Origin: Auriscalpium vulgare
Lineage: Eukaryota; Basidiomycota; Agaricomycetes; Russulales; Auriscalpiaceae
Direction: 5' to 3'
DNA length: 64,000 nt
NCBI GenBank assembly: GCA_019915015.1
Contig: JAHBBC010000038.1
Coordinates: 1 to 64,000 of the forward strand
Shown: positions 45,825 through 55,469 of the stretch, piece by piece
How the letters are laid out: each line of letters starts with the position of its first letter
Position numbering within the stretch: position 1 is the first letter of the stretch
Notes under the pieces: generated by a model
Database searches by the model: none
Told to the model about the DNA's origin: nothing
The model's input: the letters and a program-made list of their open reading frames with translations, nothing else
Translations under genes and position numbers: made by a program

Positions 45825-48002
45825 CTATATCTCCTCGGGGTCCTTCTCGACTGTCGGCTCGCCCTCGCTCTCTTCCCTCGCTGCTTCCGCATCCTCTGGA
45901 CCTTCGGGCACCGCGAACGTAACCTTCGGCCGCTTTGCCGTGAATTTCGACGGAGATATGACCACCTCAGGGACTAGCCTCTTGGATCGCACTCTCTCCC
46001 CGGGCAGCGGACCGATTGGTGGCGGTAACTCTCCGTTGCGAATCGCTGCCTCCCTTCGGGCCCGGCCGGCGTTCCTCTGCTCCTTCATGAGGGTTAACAC
46101 CGCCATCTCTTGACGCAACTCCTCGAGTCGCTCGTCGTCCGTCAACGGCGGGATTAACTGGATGAGCCCGGCGACCGGCTGGTCGCGCGCAGGTCGGAGC
46201 GGGTAGTCGGTGACGGCGATGGGACCTGTCGATGCCAACATCATTGTTTCCGTCGCGTTGCCCGCGACTCTGGCCGCGACGTCGGCGCGCAGCCCGGACG
46301 GGTCCGTGCGATAATATTCGTCTACCCTCGCTTGAATCGGGCCTAGCCCAAATGGCACTGGCCTGCCGCTCTTGAGTACCACCTGGTTCATCTCGTTGCG
46401 TACCACCCGCCCCGTCGCTATGTAGTCTTGCAGGACGAGGCATTCGCGGATGAAGTGCTCGGGACCGTTGCAGAACGAGCACCTGGCGCCATCCTGTCCC
46501 GGGGCCGGGCGAGGACGATCGAAACGAGCGGCCGACGCCATCATCGGGCCCGGTGGCCCGCGCGTGTACGCCGACGGCTGCGGGCCTGCGTTACTCATCC
46601 CCATCGCATCGGCTCTCCCCGCGCTATACGCTTTCGCGATCTGCTCGGCCGCCTTCTCCATCAGAGCGGCAAACTGCTCGACCTTGATCGCAGGTTCTTC
46701 CGCCTTGACGGCCACGGGTTGGGACAAGTCGGCCAGACCCGCGGGGACGCTGAGCCCTGCCGATCGCGGGGTGCTCGACGTGCCGTGCAGCACGTACCGC
46801 GCCGCTTCCACTATTTGGTCCATCGGGTACGGGCCGTCGCGATCGTGGTCGGGATACTTCAGCTGCAGCCGCTGCTCTATCCTATCTTGCAGTCCCTTCT
46901 GAAATCCACGCAAGAAAGTGTAGTCGCGGTCGCGCTCGGAGATACGCTGCCGCCCTATAAGAAACTGGGAGATCGCGTAGAAACCGCGATAGTATTCCCC
47001 AACGTCGCCAATGGTCGTGACGCCTCGGCGGGCTGTCTCGGCGACGAGCTGATCGAGGTCGCCCATCGTGTATTTGCGCTCCTCGTCCGCTCCGGGGTAT
47101 AGCGCTATGATCGCGGTCACGAACTCTTCGAACGTCGCATTGCCCGCGTACTGGGGTCGGCTTTGCCACTGGTCTGCTGTAAGGACGTCCAGGTATCGCG
47201 TGGCGTGCTCCTTCTTCTCCTGGTCCTGGCCGTCCTCGATACCCGCCCGCGTGAACAAGTGCCTCAACTCCGCGAAATAGCGTTGCAGCTCGCGCAGCTT
47301 AAGATTGTCGAACTTAGGGGCTTGGCGGTCGCCACGGGTAGGCATCGGAGTGGCCATGGTCGTGCGACGGGGTAAACGCGATAACGGAGTACTGGATTGC
47401 GATGTGGGAGAAACTGGTCGGGAAACCTGTGCGGCCGCTCCACGCCCGTCTCCTGATAAACCTCCGTGCGTTCCGACGTTTCCGCGGTCGGAAGCCAAGC
47501 GGTCGCTGTCGGAAGGCACCTGTGCCTCGTCTCGGTCCTCATCAATCAGCGCAGCCACTTCGGGCTCCGATTCCGACGGGGTAAGCTCCGGCGACGACCA
47601 TTGTCGCATCGCTCCGCCAGTCAGCAACTCGATCGACGCCTCATTGACGTCCAGGAGCTCCTGATGGAGGGACCGTCTACCATCCCAACCGTGCTCCGAC
47701 TCTTCCGATTGGACAGGGCCTGCCTCCGCGTTTTGATCGCCGGGAGCCTCGCCCGCAGCATCCCCGTCGTTCTCGGGTGCTGCGTCCGACACACCCGATG
47801 CCTCGCCGTCGTCGTTTTCGTTGTCGCCCTCGGCGCCTTCAGCGCTGGAAGTCGCGCGCTCTTTGTCCGACGCCCCACCTTCCGACGATGCGAGGTGTCC
47901 TGGCATGGACTCCGCCCGCTGACTGGTCGAGTACTCCGACGGGGCCGATCGGGGCGGTGCGCGTCGAGTGGGCTCTACGATAACCCTCGCCTTTGGTGCC
48001 AT
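45825..48002 (-). CDS. Gag protein of the LTR element, 725 aa
   Basis: Starts ATG 48000-48002 (MAPKARVIVEPTRRAPP), 50 bases inside the 5' LTR. An acidic, low-complexity N-terminal third is followed by the retrotransposon gag core (PKFDNLKLRELQRYFAELRH ... WQSRPQYAGNATFEEFVTAI). A Cys knuckle CSFCNGPEHFIREC comes near residue 500, and then a basic Arg-rich tail. Ends TAG 45825-45827. Would form the particle that packages the element's RNA. Confidence 0.88.
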   Translation of the reverse strand: MAPKARVIVEPTRRAPPRSAPSEYSTSQRAESMPGHLASSEGGASDKERATSSAEGAEGDNENDDGEASGVSDAAPENDGDAAGEAPGDQNAEAGPVQSEESEHGWDGRRSLHQELLDVNEASIELLTGGAMRQWSSPELTPSESEPEVAALIDEDRDEAQVPSDSDRLASDRGNVGTHGGLSGDGRGAAAQVSRPVSPTSQSSTPLSRLPRRTTMATPMPTRGDRQAPKFDNLKLRELQRYFAELRHLFTRAGIEDGQDQEKKEHATRYLDVLTADQWQSRPQYAGNATFEEFVTAIIALYPGADEERKYTMGDLDQLVAETARRGVTTIGDVGEYYRGFYAISQFLIGRQRISERDRDYTFLRGFQKGLQDRIEQRLQLKYPDHDRDGPYPMDQIVEAARYVLHGTSSTPRSAGLSVPAGLADLSQPVAVKAEEPAIKVEQFAALMEKAAEQIAKAYSAGRADAMGMSNAGPQPSAYTRGPPGPMMASAARFDRPRPAPGQDGARCSFCNGPEHFIRECLVLQDYIATGRVVRNEMNQVVLKSGRPVPFGLGPIQARVDEYYRTDPSGLRADVAARVAGNATETMMLASTGPIAVTDYPLRPARDQPVAGLIQLIPPLTDDERLEELRQEMAVLTLMKEQRNAGRARREAAIRNGELPPPIGPLPGERVRSKRLVPEVVISPSKFTAKRPKVTFAVPEGPEDAEAAREESEGEPTVEKDPEEI

Positions 48003-48029
48003 CGGGTTGCTGAGCGGTTGACACTAGCC

Positions 48030-48047
48030 CCCTCGCGGTGGGCTCCA
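48030..48047 (-). promoter_or_regulatory. Candidate tRNA primer-binding site
   Basis: On the sense strand TGGAGCCCACCGCGAGG begins four bases after the 5' LTR. It starts with the TGG expected opposite a tRNA CCA end. The matching tRNA is not in this window. Confidence 0.5.
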
Positions 48048-48051
48048 CAAA

Positions 48052-48903
48052 TGATGAGATGAACCCTGGGGGAGGCCCCGGGAACGTCGATAGAAATGGA
48101 GGGAGCGAGCGGCCAACCGCTGGCCCAAGAGGTAGTGGGTCGGAGGAAGAAATCCAAGATCGCGACCGTGCCCCGAACAAACCACCCAGGACCCCGCGGG
48201 TCCTGCCCTCGTCCTGCGGCCCTCTCCCTCTCTCTCTCTCTCTCCGCTCCCGTCCGACCGTCGCACGTTGCGTCTCTTCCCACACTATTCGGTGCGACCC
48301 TCCCGTCTGTCGCCGCCGGTCCGTCCTAGTTGCGGAGTCGCCCTTGCCGTCCGACCGTCCGACCTGTGTCCCCGCGCTTGTACCGTCCGAGTCGCTATCC
48401 TGGAATATAAACGTCAGTCATAAAACCTACCACACTGTATCACTCCAGTCTGTGGTTGAGTCGGGGCAGCGTAGCCCGTGGTATCGCAAAGGTGGCGCGA
48501 CCCGGATGTCGCTACGGCTTCCTGGTTTAAGGCATCGTGTCGGGCTGGTCTGGCGGTGTCGCGTCGTGCGATGCTCTCTGTGAAGCAGGAATGAAAGGTG
48601 TAGTCTCGGGTGTAGGCCCAAGGTCCAAAAGTGTCTATACAAGAGTATGAATCGCATCTATATACCGCTGCTTCGTCAGCTCTCCCACGGCCCGTGCACT
48701 CGCGCCCCGCTAAGTCTCGCCCCCCTCCACGGTACGCTTCCCCTACGCCGTCTGTTATCGCAGCTGTGTCGCCCTGCCTCCGGAGTATCGCATCGTGGTC
48801 GTGTGGTTGCCTCGACGCCCTATGGGCGTCTCGGGGGGTGTGTATCGTTCTGTAGCGGTGCGATCGGCCCGTTTCGGTGCCTGTAGCGCGGCGGGTCCCA
48901 TCA
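48052..48903 (-). repeat. 5' LTR of the nested element
   Basis: 852 bp, the same boundaries as the 3' LTR, and flanked by CCGG at 48904-48907. Confidence 0.93.
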
Positions 48904-50266
48904 CCGGACACTTTCGATTGGTTGATATCCATTGCTCTTGCAGGAACATGCTTCAATTTTGTGACGGGAATGCGCTCGACAGCTTCCGGCTCGCCGAGCA
49001 GGCTCTCATACTGACGGAAAAATTGAGGGCCATGGTGCACGAGTGTCCGCCGGAACTCCCATGCGTTGTAGCGCGTACGACGACTGAGCCCCGTGCGGCG
49101 AAATTCGAGGTCTGGGTGGAGCATTATGAGTTTTTGGATGTCGAGGTCGGGCGGCCGGGTTGACCGTTCGTCGTTGACCCGCGCACTTTTCCACAAAGCC
49201 TCGGAGCAGCGTAGGTCATTAAGGGTGACACCGTGATCAAGAAGAAAAAGAAGTCCGGATGTGAGGTGGACAAGAGTGTCGAGCGGTTGGTCCGCTGTTG
49301 GTAGAATTGTCTTGAAGTCTATGTCGAAATTGTCGTATGCGTACGCGGCGAGCAAAGATCTCCCGAGGGCCCGAATATCAAGTGTGGCCTTGGCAGACAG
49401 GGAATGAATTGCATCATGTATAGATGTGAGAGATATGGAAAGCCCGAGGTGGGAGATTGTCTTGATGACTTTCTCCGGCGCATTGCACGAGTGAAGAAAT
49501 ATGCCGATCACGCTCTGTAACGCGTTGCATTGCTGGTTCATTGACTGCATCATGATGCTAATGATAGCAACCTTTTTCTACAGAAAGACGGCCGTGCTTG
49601 AGTACAAGTTCATATGTATATAGCTCTCAGCACGACATACAATATTGAGTAAAGTCTGACGGCGTGCGGCTCGTGTGCTCTCCTTCGCAGCTGGTGTCGC
49701 CTCCGCATCGTCGTCCCCCACGTCGTCCAGCTCCACCAGCTCCACATTTCTCCAATACCAGCTGTCTTCGTCATCCATCGGCGTGTCGCCACCGTGACCA
49801 GCGGGCGCAGAGCGATCCCTGCGCTGAACGAGCGTGTCCTTCGACAGCATGGCTCCGACGAGATCCCAGAGCTCCGGTGCTTCGTTCTGAATGTTATCCG
49901 CAAGGCTGCGAATCTGAAACTCGCGGATCTGGGCTGGTGAGGCATGTATGGCACTGAAATGCCATCCATTGCTCTTCTGAGCCAAGGTCGAGATGCTCCG
50001 GGAAAAAAAAGCGGCCGACGTCTTGCATACCCAGTGAGACGTCCGTTTGGCGGTCCGCGTGTTTGTTTGGAGGGCGTCCAGAAGCTCTTCGAGCTGCGAG
50101 ATGACGATATCGAGCGCCGTGCGATGGACATGTCGCCGACTTGTGAGAAGCGAGATGAAAAGATCGGGGATGGTGCAATCCTGGGCATCGAGATACGCAA
50201 GAATTCGGTCGATGGCGGGATGTACCATAGAGGAGATGTGTAGAGCAGGGCAGGGAGATCGAATGC

Positions 50267-50569
50267 CGACGCGGCCAAGTCGCGCGTCCCGTCACGTCTC
50301 CCTGTTTAGGCAGTACACGGAAAATAATATAATTAAGCGCCAGTATTTACAGGGTTTTGCCCGAGGTACGCGCTGGGCGGTTACACATGTTTCGTGCCAG
50401 CCGCCACTGAGAGGTTCGCGCGTCTTCAAAGGTCTTCAAGTTGGCCGGAAAAGGGAAATCAAAAGTGACGTAAATATATCTGTTATCTATGATCTATGTA
50501 TGATCTTCCTTCCCACCGCCGAGTACGAAAATCGCAGCGAACCTCGAAGGGGAGGTGGGAAGGAGCCTG
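50267..50569 (-). repeat. Right terminal inverted repeat
   Basis: Reverse complement of 39062-39377. Ends GGAGCCTG and is followed by the second 9-bp copy CTCTCGCCT. The DUF6589 start codon lies 39 bp inside it. Confidence 0.9.
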
Positions 50570-50578
50570 CTCTCGCCT

Positions 50579-51439
50579 AAGAGCTATGAATCCGACGAGA
50601 AAAATGCGCAATTCGAAAGGCATCCTGGAATCCGAGCATCACAGGTCTTGACGACATAAATGATGTCGCGAACGCGCGCTTGCATTCCCGGTGCTTACTT
50701 CCCACCTGCTACATACTACTTTTCCTCGACCTCCGCGCACGCGCGCACCAAAGTCCAATGGCAACCCATGCGTCTCTTTCTGCCACAAATTAACATCCTC
50801 AAGTTTGAACCTCGCCGCATCGCACGATTCAGCCCTTCGCCTAGGCATGTTCATTGAAGGGTCGCCAGCGTTGGGAAGACATCGCACTTGTCGCGACGCG
50901 TGCAGTTTGGAGTACGACATGGGCCGTGGCTTGAGGTGGCAGCATAGAGGTGGTGGTGGTGGGCATTGGAGGAGCTGCTCGAGCGATTTTGGCGCGCATG
51001 CAACGATCGAAGAGCCTCAATAAGTTCGCCGGCTCGTACTATCACGAACCTCACAGTGGCCGCGGATGAAGACACCCATGGCCCGCTTTGCATTGAAACT
51101 GATGCTGTGGCACACCTACCCACCTCCGTGCGTGCCTTCCTCACACCCCCTGTACTCCCTGTCACCGTCACCGTCCCCGTCCGTCCAACACCCTTTCCAC
51201 ACCCACATACCCGTCCCAAACGTTGACCAGTTCCTCGAGCGTGCCCTCGAACCACCGCCGTCCCCCTTCACGCGCTCGCGCCGTTACCGCCCCACACAGC
51301 CCAGGGCTCTCTTTTCCGGAGTCGCCAGTCGGACCTCACACGCCATCTTCTTACACGCAGTTGAGACTTGCGGCGCACTCTCAACCGCGTCCGACTCCTG
51401 CGTACCATTCTCCGACCAACTATCCCTTCTGCTGTCAAA
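50579..51439. other. No confident gene; flank of the TIR element
   Basis: ORFs of 86-145 codons overlap on both strands near 50850-51500. No domain, start context or splice structure stands out. May contain upstream exons of the relic at 51440-51785. Confidence 0.3.
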
Positions 51440-51785
51440 GCCCGTCAACACCCAAACTTGTCTCCGAAGACTCGGCTACATGGCGACGATTGCATCGCTC
51501 TGATTCTCTCCCTCCCTCCCGTCGCCTTGCTGCACCGCATCTAGTGGGTCCGTGAACTTGGAGACCGTCACAGCAACGGAGTGCGCCCCATGGCCGGGTT
51601 GGAGCTTAACCGGTTCGTTCCTCTCGACTGGAGCGCATCGTTGCGTACCCGCGAACTCGTGCGTCGCGCCAGGCGAATGGTTCGTATGTGCAGCGCTTCT
51701 AGTACGTCTATATGCGCCATCCCACGAGATCTATCTATTTACTTAACCATTATCTGCAGATGTCGCTCTACTAATCGTCCGTCCA
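51440..51785 (+). pseudogene. Relic of the unknown gene (copy 3, inverted relative to 58 kb)
   Basis: Closely related to the reverse complement of 58240-58600. Shared runs include gaagactcg.tacatggc.acga, ccctccctcccgtcgcc, and atcccacgagatct followed by an ACCATTAT(C/T)TGCAGATG splice-acceptor-like end. The minus-strand version at 58 kb keeps a longer frame (EDSITWQRVHHIASLPPVAI). Here the frame is broken by TAG at 51542-51544 and by indels. Function unknown. Confidence 0.45.
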
Positions 51786-52269
51786 GCATACCCGATCAAA
51801 GTTCGCAGCAGCATCAGACACGACCGGCAAGTTAGTCGGATCTCGCTCGCGCAAACACGGCCGATCATTCTCTTTCTCCTTGCCCGTGTGGCGTGTCTCC
51901 CTACATAAGCGAGATGTTCTTTTATCGGCCTGTGCTTTTCAGTCTCATTGACTCTGTCTTCGCGCGCGCGGACGCATGGTTCGATGGACTTTTGAACGTC
52001 GTCTGGGTCACCTACATTACTCGAGTTATTCATGGCAGAAATATCGCCTGGGACTGCACGAGATAATTTTGCCTCGTACGGATGCATATCTAGGACCGTG
52101 AGTGCGCGTGATGTCTAGTATTTCTTGTGCATCATGTTATATCGCAACATGTCCGCAAGACCGGTACCAGGAGTGTGCGCGATGGCTACGTATTCATTTC
52201 GGTTCGCATGCTTGCATGCCTTGAAGGCCTTTCTTGCCTGGACTCAACCAGTGGCTCCAAGGCCGTAGC

Positions 52270-52686
52270 ATGGAAATTCGCGCGAACGACGTGGAGACAC
52301 AGCGGTGGTGGCAACATGACGATGACTGCGACGGATTGCCTCTCGCAGCTTCTCCGGGGCGCCCGGTGTCGCTTGGTGTCGCTGGCAAATCTCTCGTTCT
52401 AGTTTCGCCTGTGCGACTCTGGTGGGCCGAGTATACGTACAGGCGCCCTCTAGTCTATCAACCTAGTGACGAGCGAGCTGACCGTGCGAATCGTTTGCAG
52501 AAGAGGATAGAACTGCGTGGGAAATCAGATGCAGGCCGCTCAGTGAACGACATCGAAGAGTTTACTTACATCCAATCCGACAGCTTCTCCTTGATGTTCG
52601 AACCAGCTCTGCAATGCATTCCGCGAAGATCCTCCAGCCGTCGTCGTCTTCAAATACGTAGCTTGGACGATGTTTCCGTGCTCTGA
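52270..52686 (+). CDS. Small hypothetical ORF upstream of the SET gene
   Basis: ATG 52270 opens MEIRANDVETQRWWQHDDDC and continues without a stop for 138 codons to TGA 52684-52686, ending SLDDVSVL. There is no recognisable domain and it may continue from an upstream exon (the frame is open to 52234). It could be the last exon of the decayed gene that begins near 51440. Confidence 0.3.
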   Translation: MEIRANDVETQRWWQHDDDCDGLPLAASPGRPVSLGVAGKSLVLVSPVRLWWAEYTYRRPLVYQPSDERADRANRLQKRIELRGKSDAGRSVNDIEEFTYIQSDSFSLMFEPALQCIPRRSSSRRRLQIRSLDDVSVL

Positions 52687-52777
52687 CGGCTCTCGTCCGT
52701 GTCCTCATCGCCGAGGTGAGTACTATCCTCTGTGCCATCTGCTTCTGTCCCTCACGGTTTCCCGCGACAGCAGCTCA

Positions 52778-54065
52778 ATGCGACGCGGCTTCCTCACCAA
52801 CGGAGGCGAGCGACGGGTGAAGGTCCCCGCCAAGCAGTCCCCAAGCATAGATGTACCACCTCCTCCCACCATTCCCATCCCTGCGCCCCTCACACAGCGT
52901 CGCTGGGTATCCAAGGAGGAGAAGCTCGCTGTAGTCACCCGGGCAGGGCAGGACAACTCCGCATTCACGCTCAGAGTCGAGCACATCCCAGGAGTCGACG
53001 GCAGCGCGCATACCATCACGGCGAGCATCTACACGACCGAGGAGCAGCCCCCGCTCTGCGAACGCTCCTGGAAGCCGTTTGCCCGTGGCGGGCGCTACGA
53101 GATCCGCGAGACCGAGCGTACAGGGAAGGGCATGTTCTCGTTGGACTGCCACGCCCCGGGCGACCTCGTCGTATGCGAGCGGCCGCTCGTAATCTTCCCC
53201 GTTGTGGACAAAGTGGGCAAGCCTGAGGACAGTGCAGTGGCACGTACCATCCTCCAAATGCCCTCGGCGACGCGCCGTCTTCTGCTCGCGCTGCACAACT
53301 GCAAACCTCATGCGCCGTCGGTCGAATATGCCATCGCAAAGACGAACTCTTTTGAACAGCAGTGCAGCGTCGTCTTTGACGACATTTCGCGTATCAATCA
53401 TTGGTGCGCTGTCCTCCTCACATGCGTGCCTTCTGTTAACGTTTGCCTGCAGCTGCGCGCCCAACGCTGTTTTTGGCTGGGACCCGGAGTCGCTCAGCGG
53501 CCAGATCCACGCGGTGCAGCCCATCGCACCCGGCGAACAGATCTTCATCTCGTACGTCAGCAACTACGCAATGCACCACGAGCGCCAGGAGGCCCTCTCC
53601 CGCATCTACGCATTCACTTGCACCTGCGCGACGTGCACCCTCCCGCCGAAAGAGCGCTGGGCCGACGACAACACCCGACAGGACGCCTCGCGCGCTGCCG
53701 CGGAGGCGGGCAGCCCGCCCGTCGTGACCGCCACCAGCGCGCTGCGCGTGACGAAAACTGCGCTGGGGCTGGCGTGGCGCATGCGCGAGGCGGGGATCGG
53801 CCAGCCGTATTCGTGGGTAGCGGTGTCCCGCACGCTGGTGGAGGCTGCGTGCATGCTCGGGGACAGGGCGCGCGCGGTGCGCTGGGCGATGAGGGCGGCG
53901 GGGGCGATGAGGGCGGCGACGGGTGCGGATGGCGGGTGGGAGGCGGTCGCGGCGGCGCCAGAGCGGACAGATATGTGGCTGTTGGGCCAGCGAGGCGAGC
54001 GTCTCGGCGGCGCAAAGACGGTGTGGAACGGACCGCAGTTCTGCCCAACGCGCAGCGCGGTGTAG
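52778..54065 (+). CDS. SET-domain protein (putative lysine methyltransferase), about 412 aa
   Basis: ATG 52778 (MRRGFLTNGGERR), intron 53404-53452, TAG 54063-54065. Residues 1-105 are a Pro-rich lead. The SET domain then starts at GRYEIRETERTGKGMFSLD and continues ...PGDLVVCERPLV. It has the split motif NHCCAPNAVFGW formed across the intron (usual NHSCxPN), IHAVQPIAPGEQIFISYV, and the post-SET-like Cys cluster YAFTCTCATCTLPP. A helical, Ala/Arg-rich tail follows. SET enzymes of this SMYD-like layout transfer methyl groups from S-adenosylmethionine to lysines; the target is unknown. No MYND finger is visible. A broken copy follows directly downstream. Confidence 0.75.
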
Positions 54066-54554
54066 TTGGTGAGTGTATTCATCTCGCGTGTGGCCTCGAC
54101 GTGACCTCCTCTGTTCATCAGATATGTAGCCCTCGGCTTGATCCTCTGAAGGCGACTGGCAACAGATGTAGTTCAGGCATATCCAAAACGGATTGTGTTC
54201 TCTACTTAATCTGCTGCTTCCAAGGTTTGAGCAGCGCGGATGATCGCAAGAATCCCGTGCACTTCCAATAAATGCCAAGAAGTTGATACTCCTGACATCC
54301 GACAGCTGCGGTGCAGATCGTCATCGCGCGCCCTTAAGTATCCTGACCGCAACATCGACCCACGCAACCTCTTCTCGCAAGGCGATTTTGAGGTAAGCCC
54401 CCACACGCATGGCGCCCATCGTATCTCTATCGACCGACCTCACATTCCTCGCGGCCAGCCCTCTGTCATGTTGCATAGCAGGAAGGCCCGAGACGCCCAG
54501 GCGACAGCAACGACTGCGCGCGGTGCCGTGCTGGTCCGCCAATGCGAATGAACG

Positions 54555-55105
54555 TGCGGCAGCTGCGCTCCAAACACAGACTTCATCTGGAGTGCGGAGT
54601 CACTCACAGGCGACGTTCGCGCCCTGCGGGCGAGCAAATCACGATGTGTTACACCGACGTCTTTTACCACTACGCAAGCCGCATGGAACCCCTTCGGAGG
54701 CTCTACGCGTTCATCTGCAACTGCCCGCCATGCGCCCTGCCGCCGAGACGGATCGCCGAGGACGACGCATTCCGGTCCGTGCTCTACGACCTTCACGTCA
54801 ATATAGCGCGGCGCCCTGCTGTCCACGTTGGCGACGCTCTGCACGTCATCAAGACATACCTGCGCCGCATGGAAAGAGAGGCAATGCACGACGCGTATGC
54901 ATCGGTGGCTGTCGCGAGGGTGCTTGTGGAGGCCGCGTGCGTGCTGGGCGAGCGCGCACGCGCTGTGCGGTGGGCGGAGAGGGCGGCGGAGATGACGTGC
55001 GCGGCAACGGGTGCAGATGGTGGGCGGGCGGCCGTGGCGGCGGCACAGGAGCAGACGCGTTGGTGGGAAGGGGGCGATGTCGATGAAATGGAGAGCCGTA
55101 CATAG
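54555..55105 (+). pseudogene. Broken tandem copy of the SET gene
   Basis: SCAPNTDFIWSAESLTGDVRAL (54561-54625) matches SCAPN...SLSGQIHAV of the neighbour. The continuation PAGEQITMCYTDVFYHYASR to LYAFICNCPPCALPPRR and the Ala/Arg tail (AVARVLVEAACVLGERARAV) lie in another frame. A frameshift thus separates the SET core from the post-SET part near 54610-54630. The first half of the SET domain is absent, and DNA at 54240-54410 does not resemble it. A duplicated, degraded copy. Confidence 0.65.
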
Positions 55106-55469
55106 AGGGCCGTTTGGAGTGGGCCTCACGCAAGCGGCGGTGTAGTTGGTGCTCGGGTGGCAACGGGCATAGTATATGCCATCCCGAGCACCTCAGCATG
55201 AGGAATATTTGATATAAAAGAATGGTTATGCGAAGGTCAAAGTATCTACGTCTGAGAGAAAGTCTAAGCGCTATAGAAACAGCCTCAAATTAGCCCTAAC
55301 TAGGCCTAACTACGCTGCCGCCAAAGCAGAGTCCGTGGGACAACTATCTCATACACGACCCAACGCAAGCCAGTTCGCCCAGCATCACGCTGAGCCAGTC
55401 TACAGTGACAATTTCTTCAATTCAATTCAATCATACAGACTACATCTGACAGCCTGAGCACCCGCGCGC
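55106..55469. other. Intergenic
   Basis: No gene seen. This is the shared 3' side of the SET copy and the CipC-like gene; CTAACTAGGCCTAACTACG near 55300 is a short direct repeat. Confidence 0.4.

Larger units (their letters stand above)
42836..48903 (-). mobile_element. Non-autonomous LTR element (gag plus protease), 6068 bp
   Basis: Two 852-bp LTRs (42836-43687, 48052-48903; TGATGAG...CCCATCA) and a target duplication CCGG (42832-42835, 48904-48907). The sense strand is minus: primer site, gag, protease, then a remnant of the protease-RT linker, polypurine tract and 3' LTR. Reverse transcriptase, RNase H and integrase are missing from the 4.36 kb interior. The element must therefore have moved with enzymes supplied by a relative. 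By eye the LTRs differ at a single base (T near 43580 against C near 48796). Confidence 0.93.
41432..50228 (-). pseudogene. DUF6589 protein gene of the TIR element, split by an LTR retroelement
   Basis: Start ATG at 50226-50228 (MVHPAIDRILAYLDAQD). Exon 1 is 49641-50228, exon 2 49577 down to 48908. The frame stops at KVSG where the LTR element entered and resumes at 42831 with NIRAVEELMAQGG. Further exons: to about 42024, about 41873-41970 and 41432 to about 41815. Restoring one CCGG copy keeps the frame. The sequence FRRTLVHHGP, MDINQSK, VVLTPGFFHLKMAAADTVWRIFI and GHVGAVLRLDCWRLEARRRS is the pattern of DUF6589 proteins, which are plentiful in Agaricomycetes. About 850-900 aa when whole. As the only other gene of the element it is the best candidate for its transposase, but no catalytic triad is known to me. 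It is inactivated only by the recent insertion. Confidence 0.8.
39062..50569. mobile_element. TIR element with RecQ-like helicase and DUF6589 gene, 11.5 kb including a nested LTR element
   Basis: Terminal inverted repeats 39062-39377 and 50267-50569 begin CAGGCTCCTTCCCACC and are flanked by a perfect 9-bp direct repeat CTCTCGCCT (39053-39061 and 50570-50578). Without the nested LTR element (6068 bp plus its 4-bp duplication) the original element would be about 5.4 kb. It holds two convergent genes, each starting within 70 bp of a TIR and ending about 70 bp from each other: a RecQ-like helicase (39445-41362) and a DUF6589 protein (50228 to 41432). Long TIRs and 9-bp duplications are features known from Mutator-like elements, but I see no MULE transposase. 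It landed about 150 bp upstream of the NLR-B start. Confidence 0.85.

Noticed and set aside
39062..50569. A Starship-type giant element
   Set aside because: There is no tyrosine recombinase (DUF3435) gene near either end, and the element has clear terminal inverted repeats and a 9-bp duplication.
39062..50569. Ordinary Mutator-like transposon
   Set aside because: TIR length and duplication size fit, but neither gene shows a MULE transposase pattern; kept only as a structural comparison.
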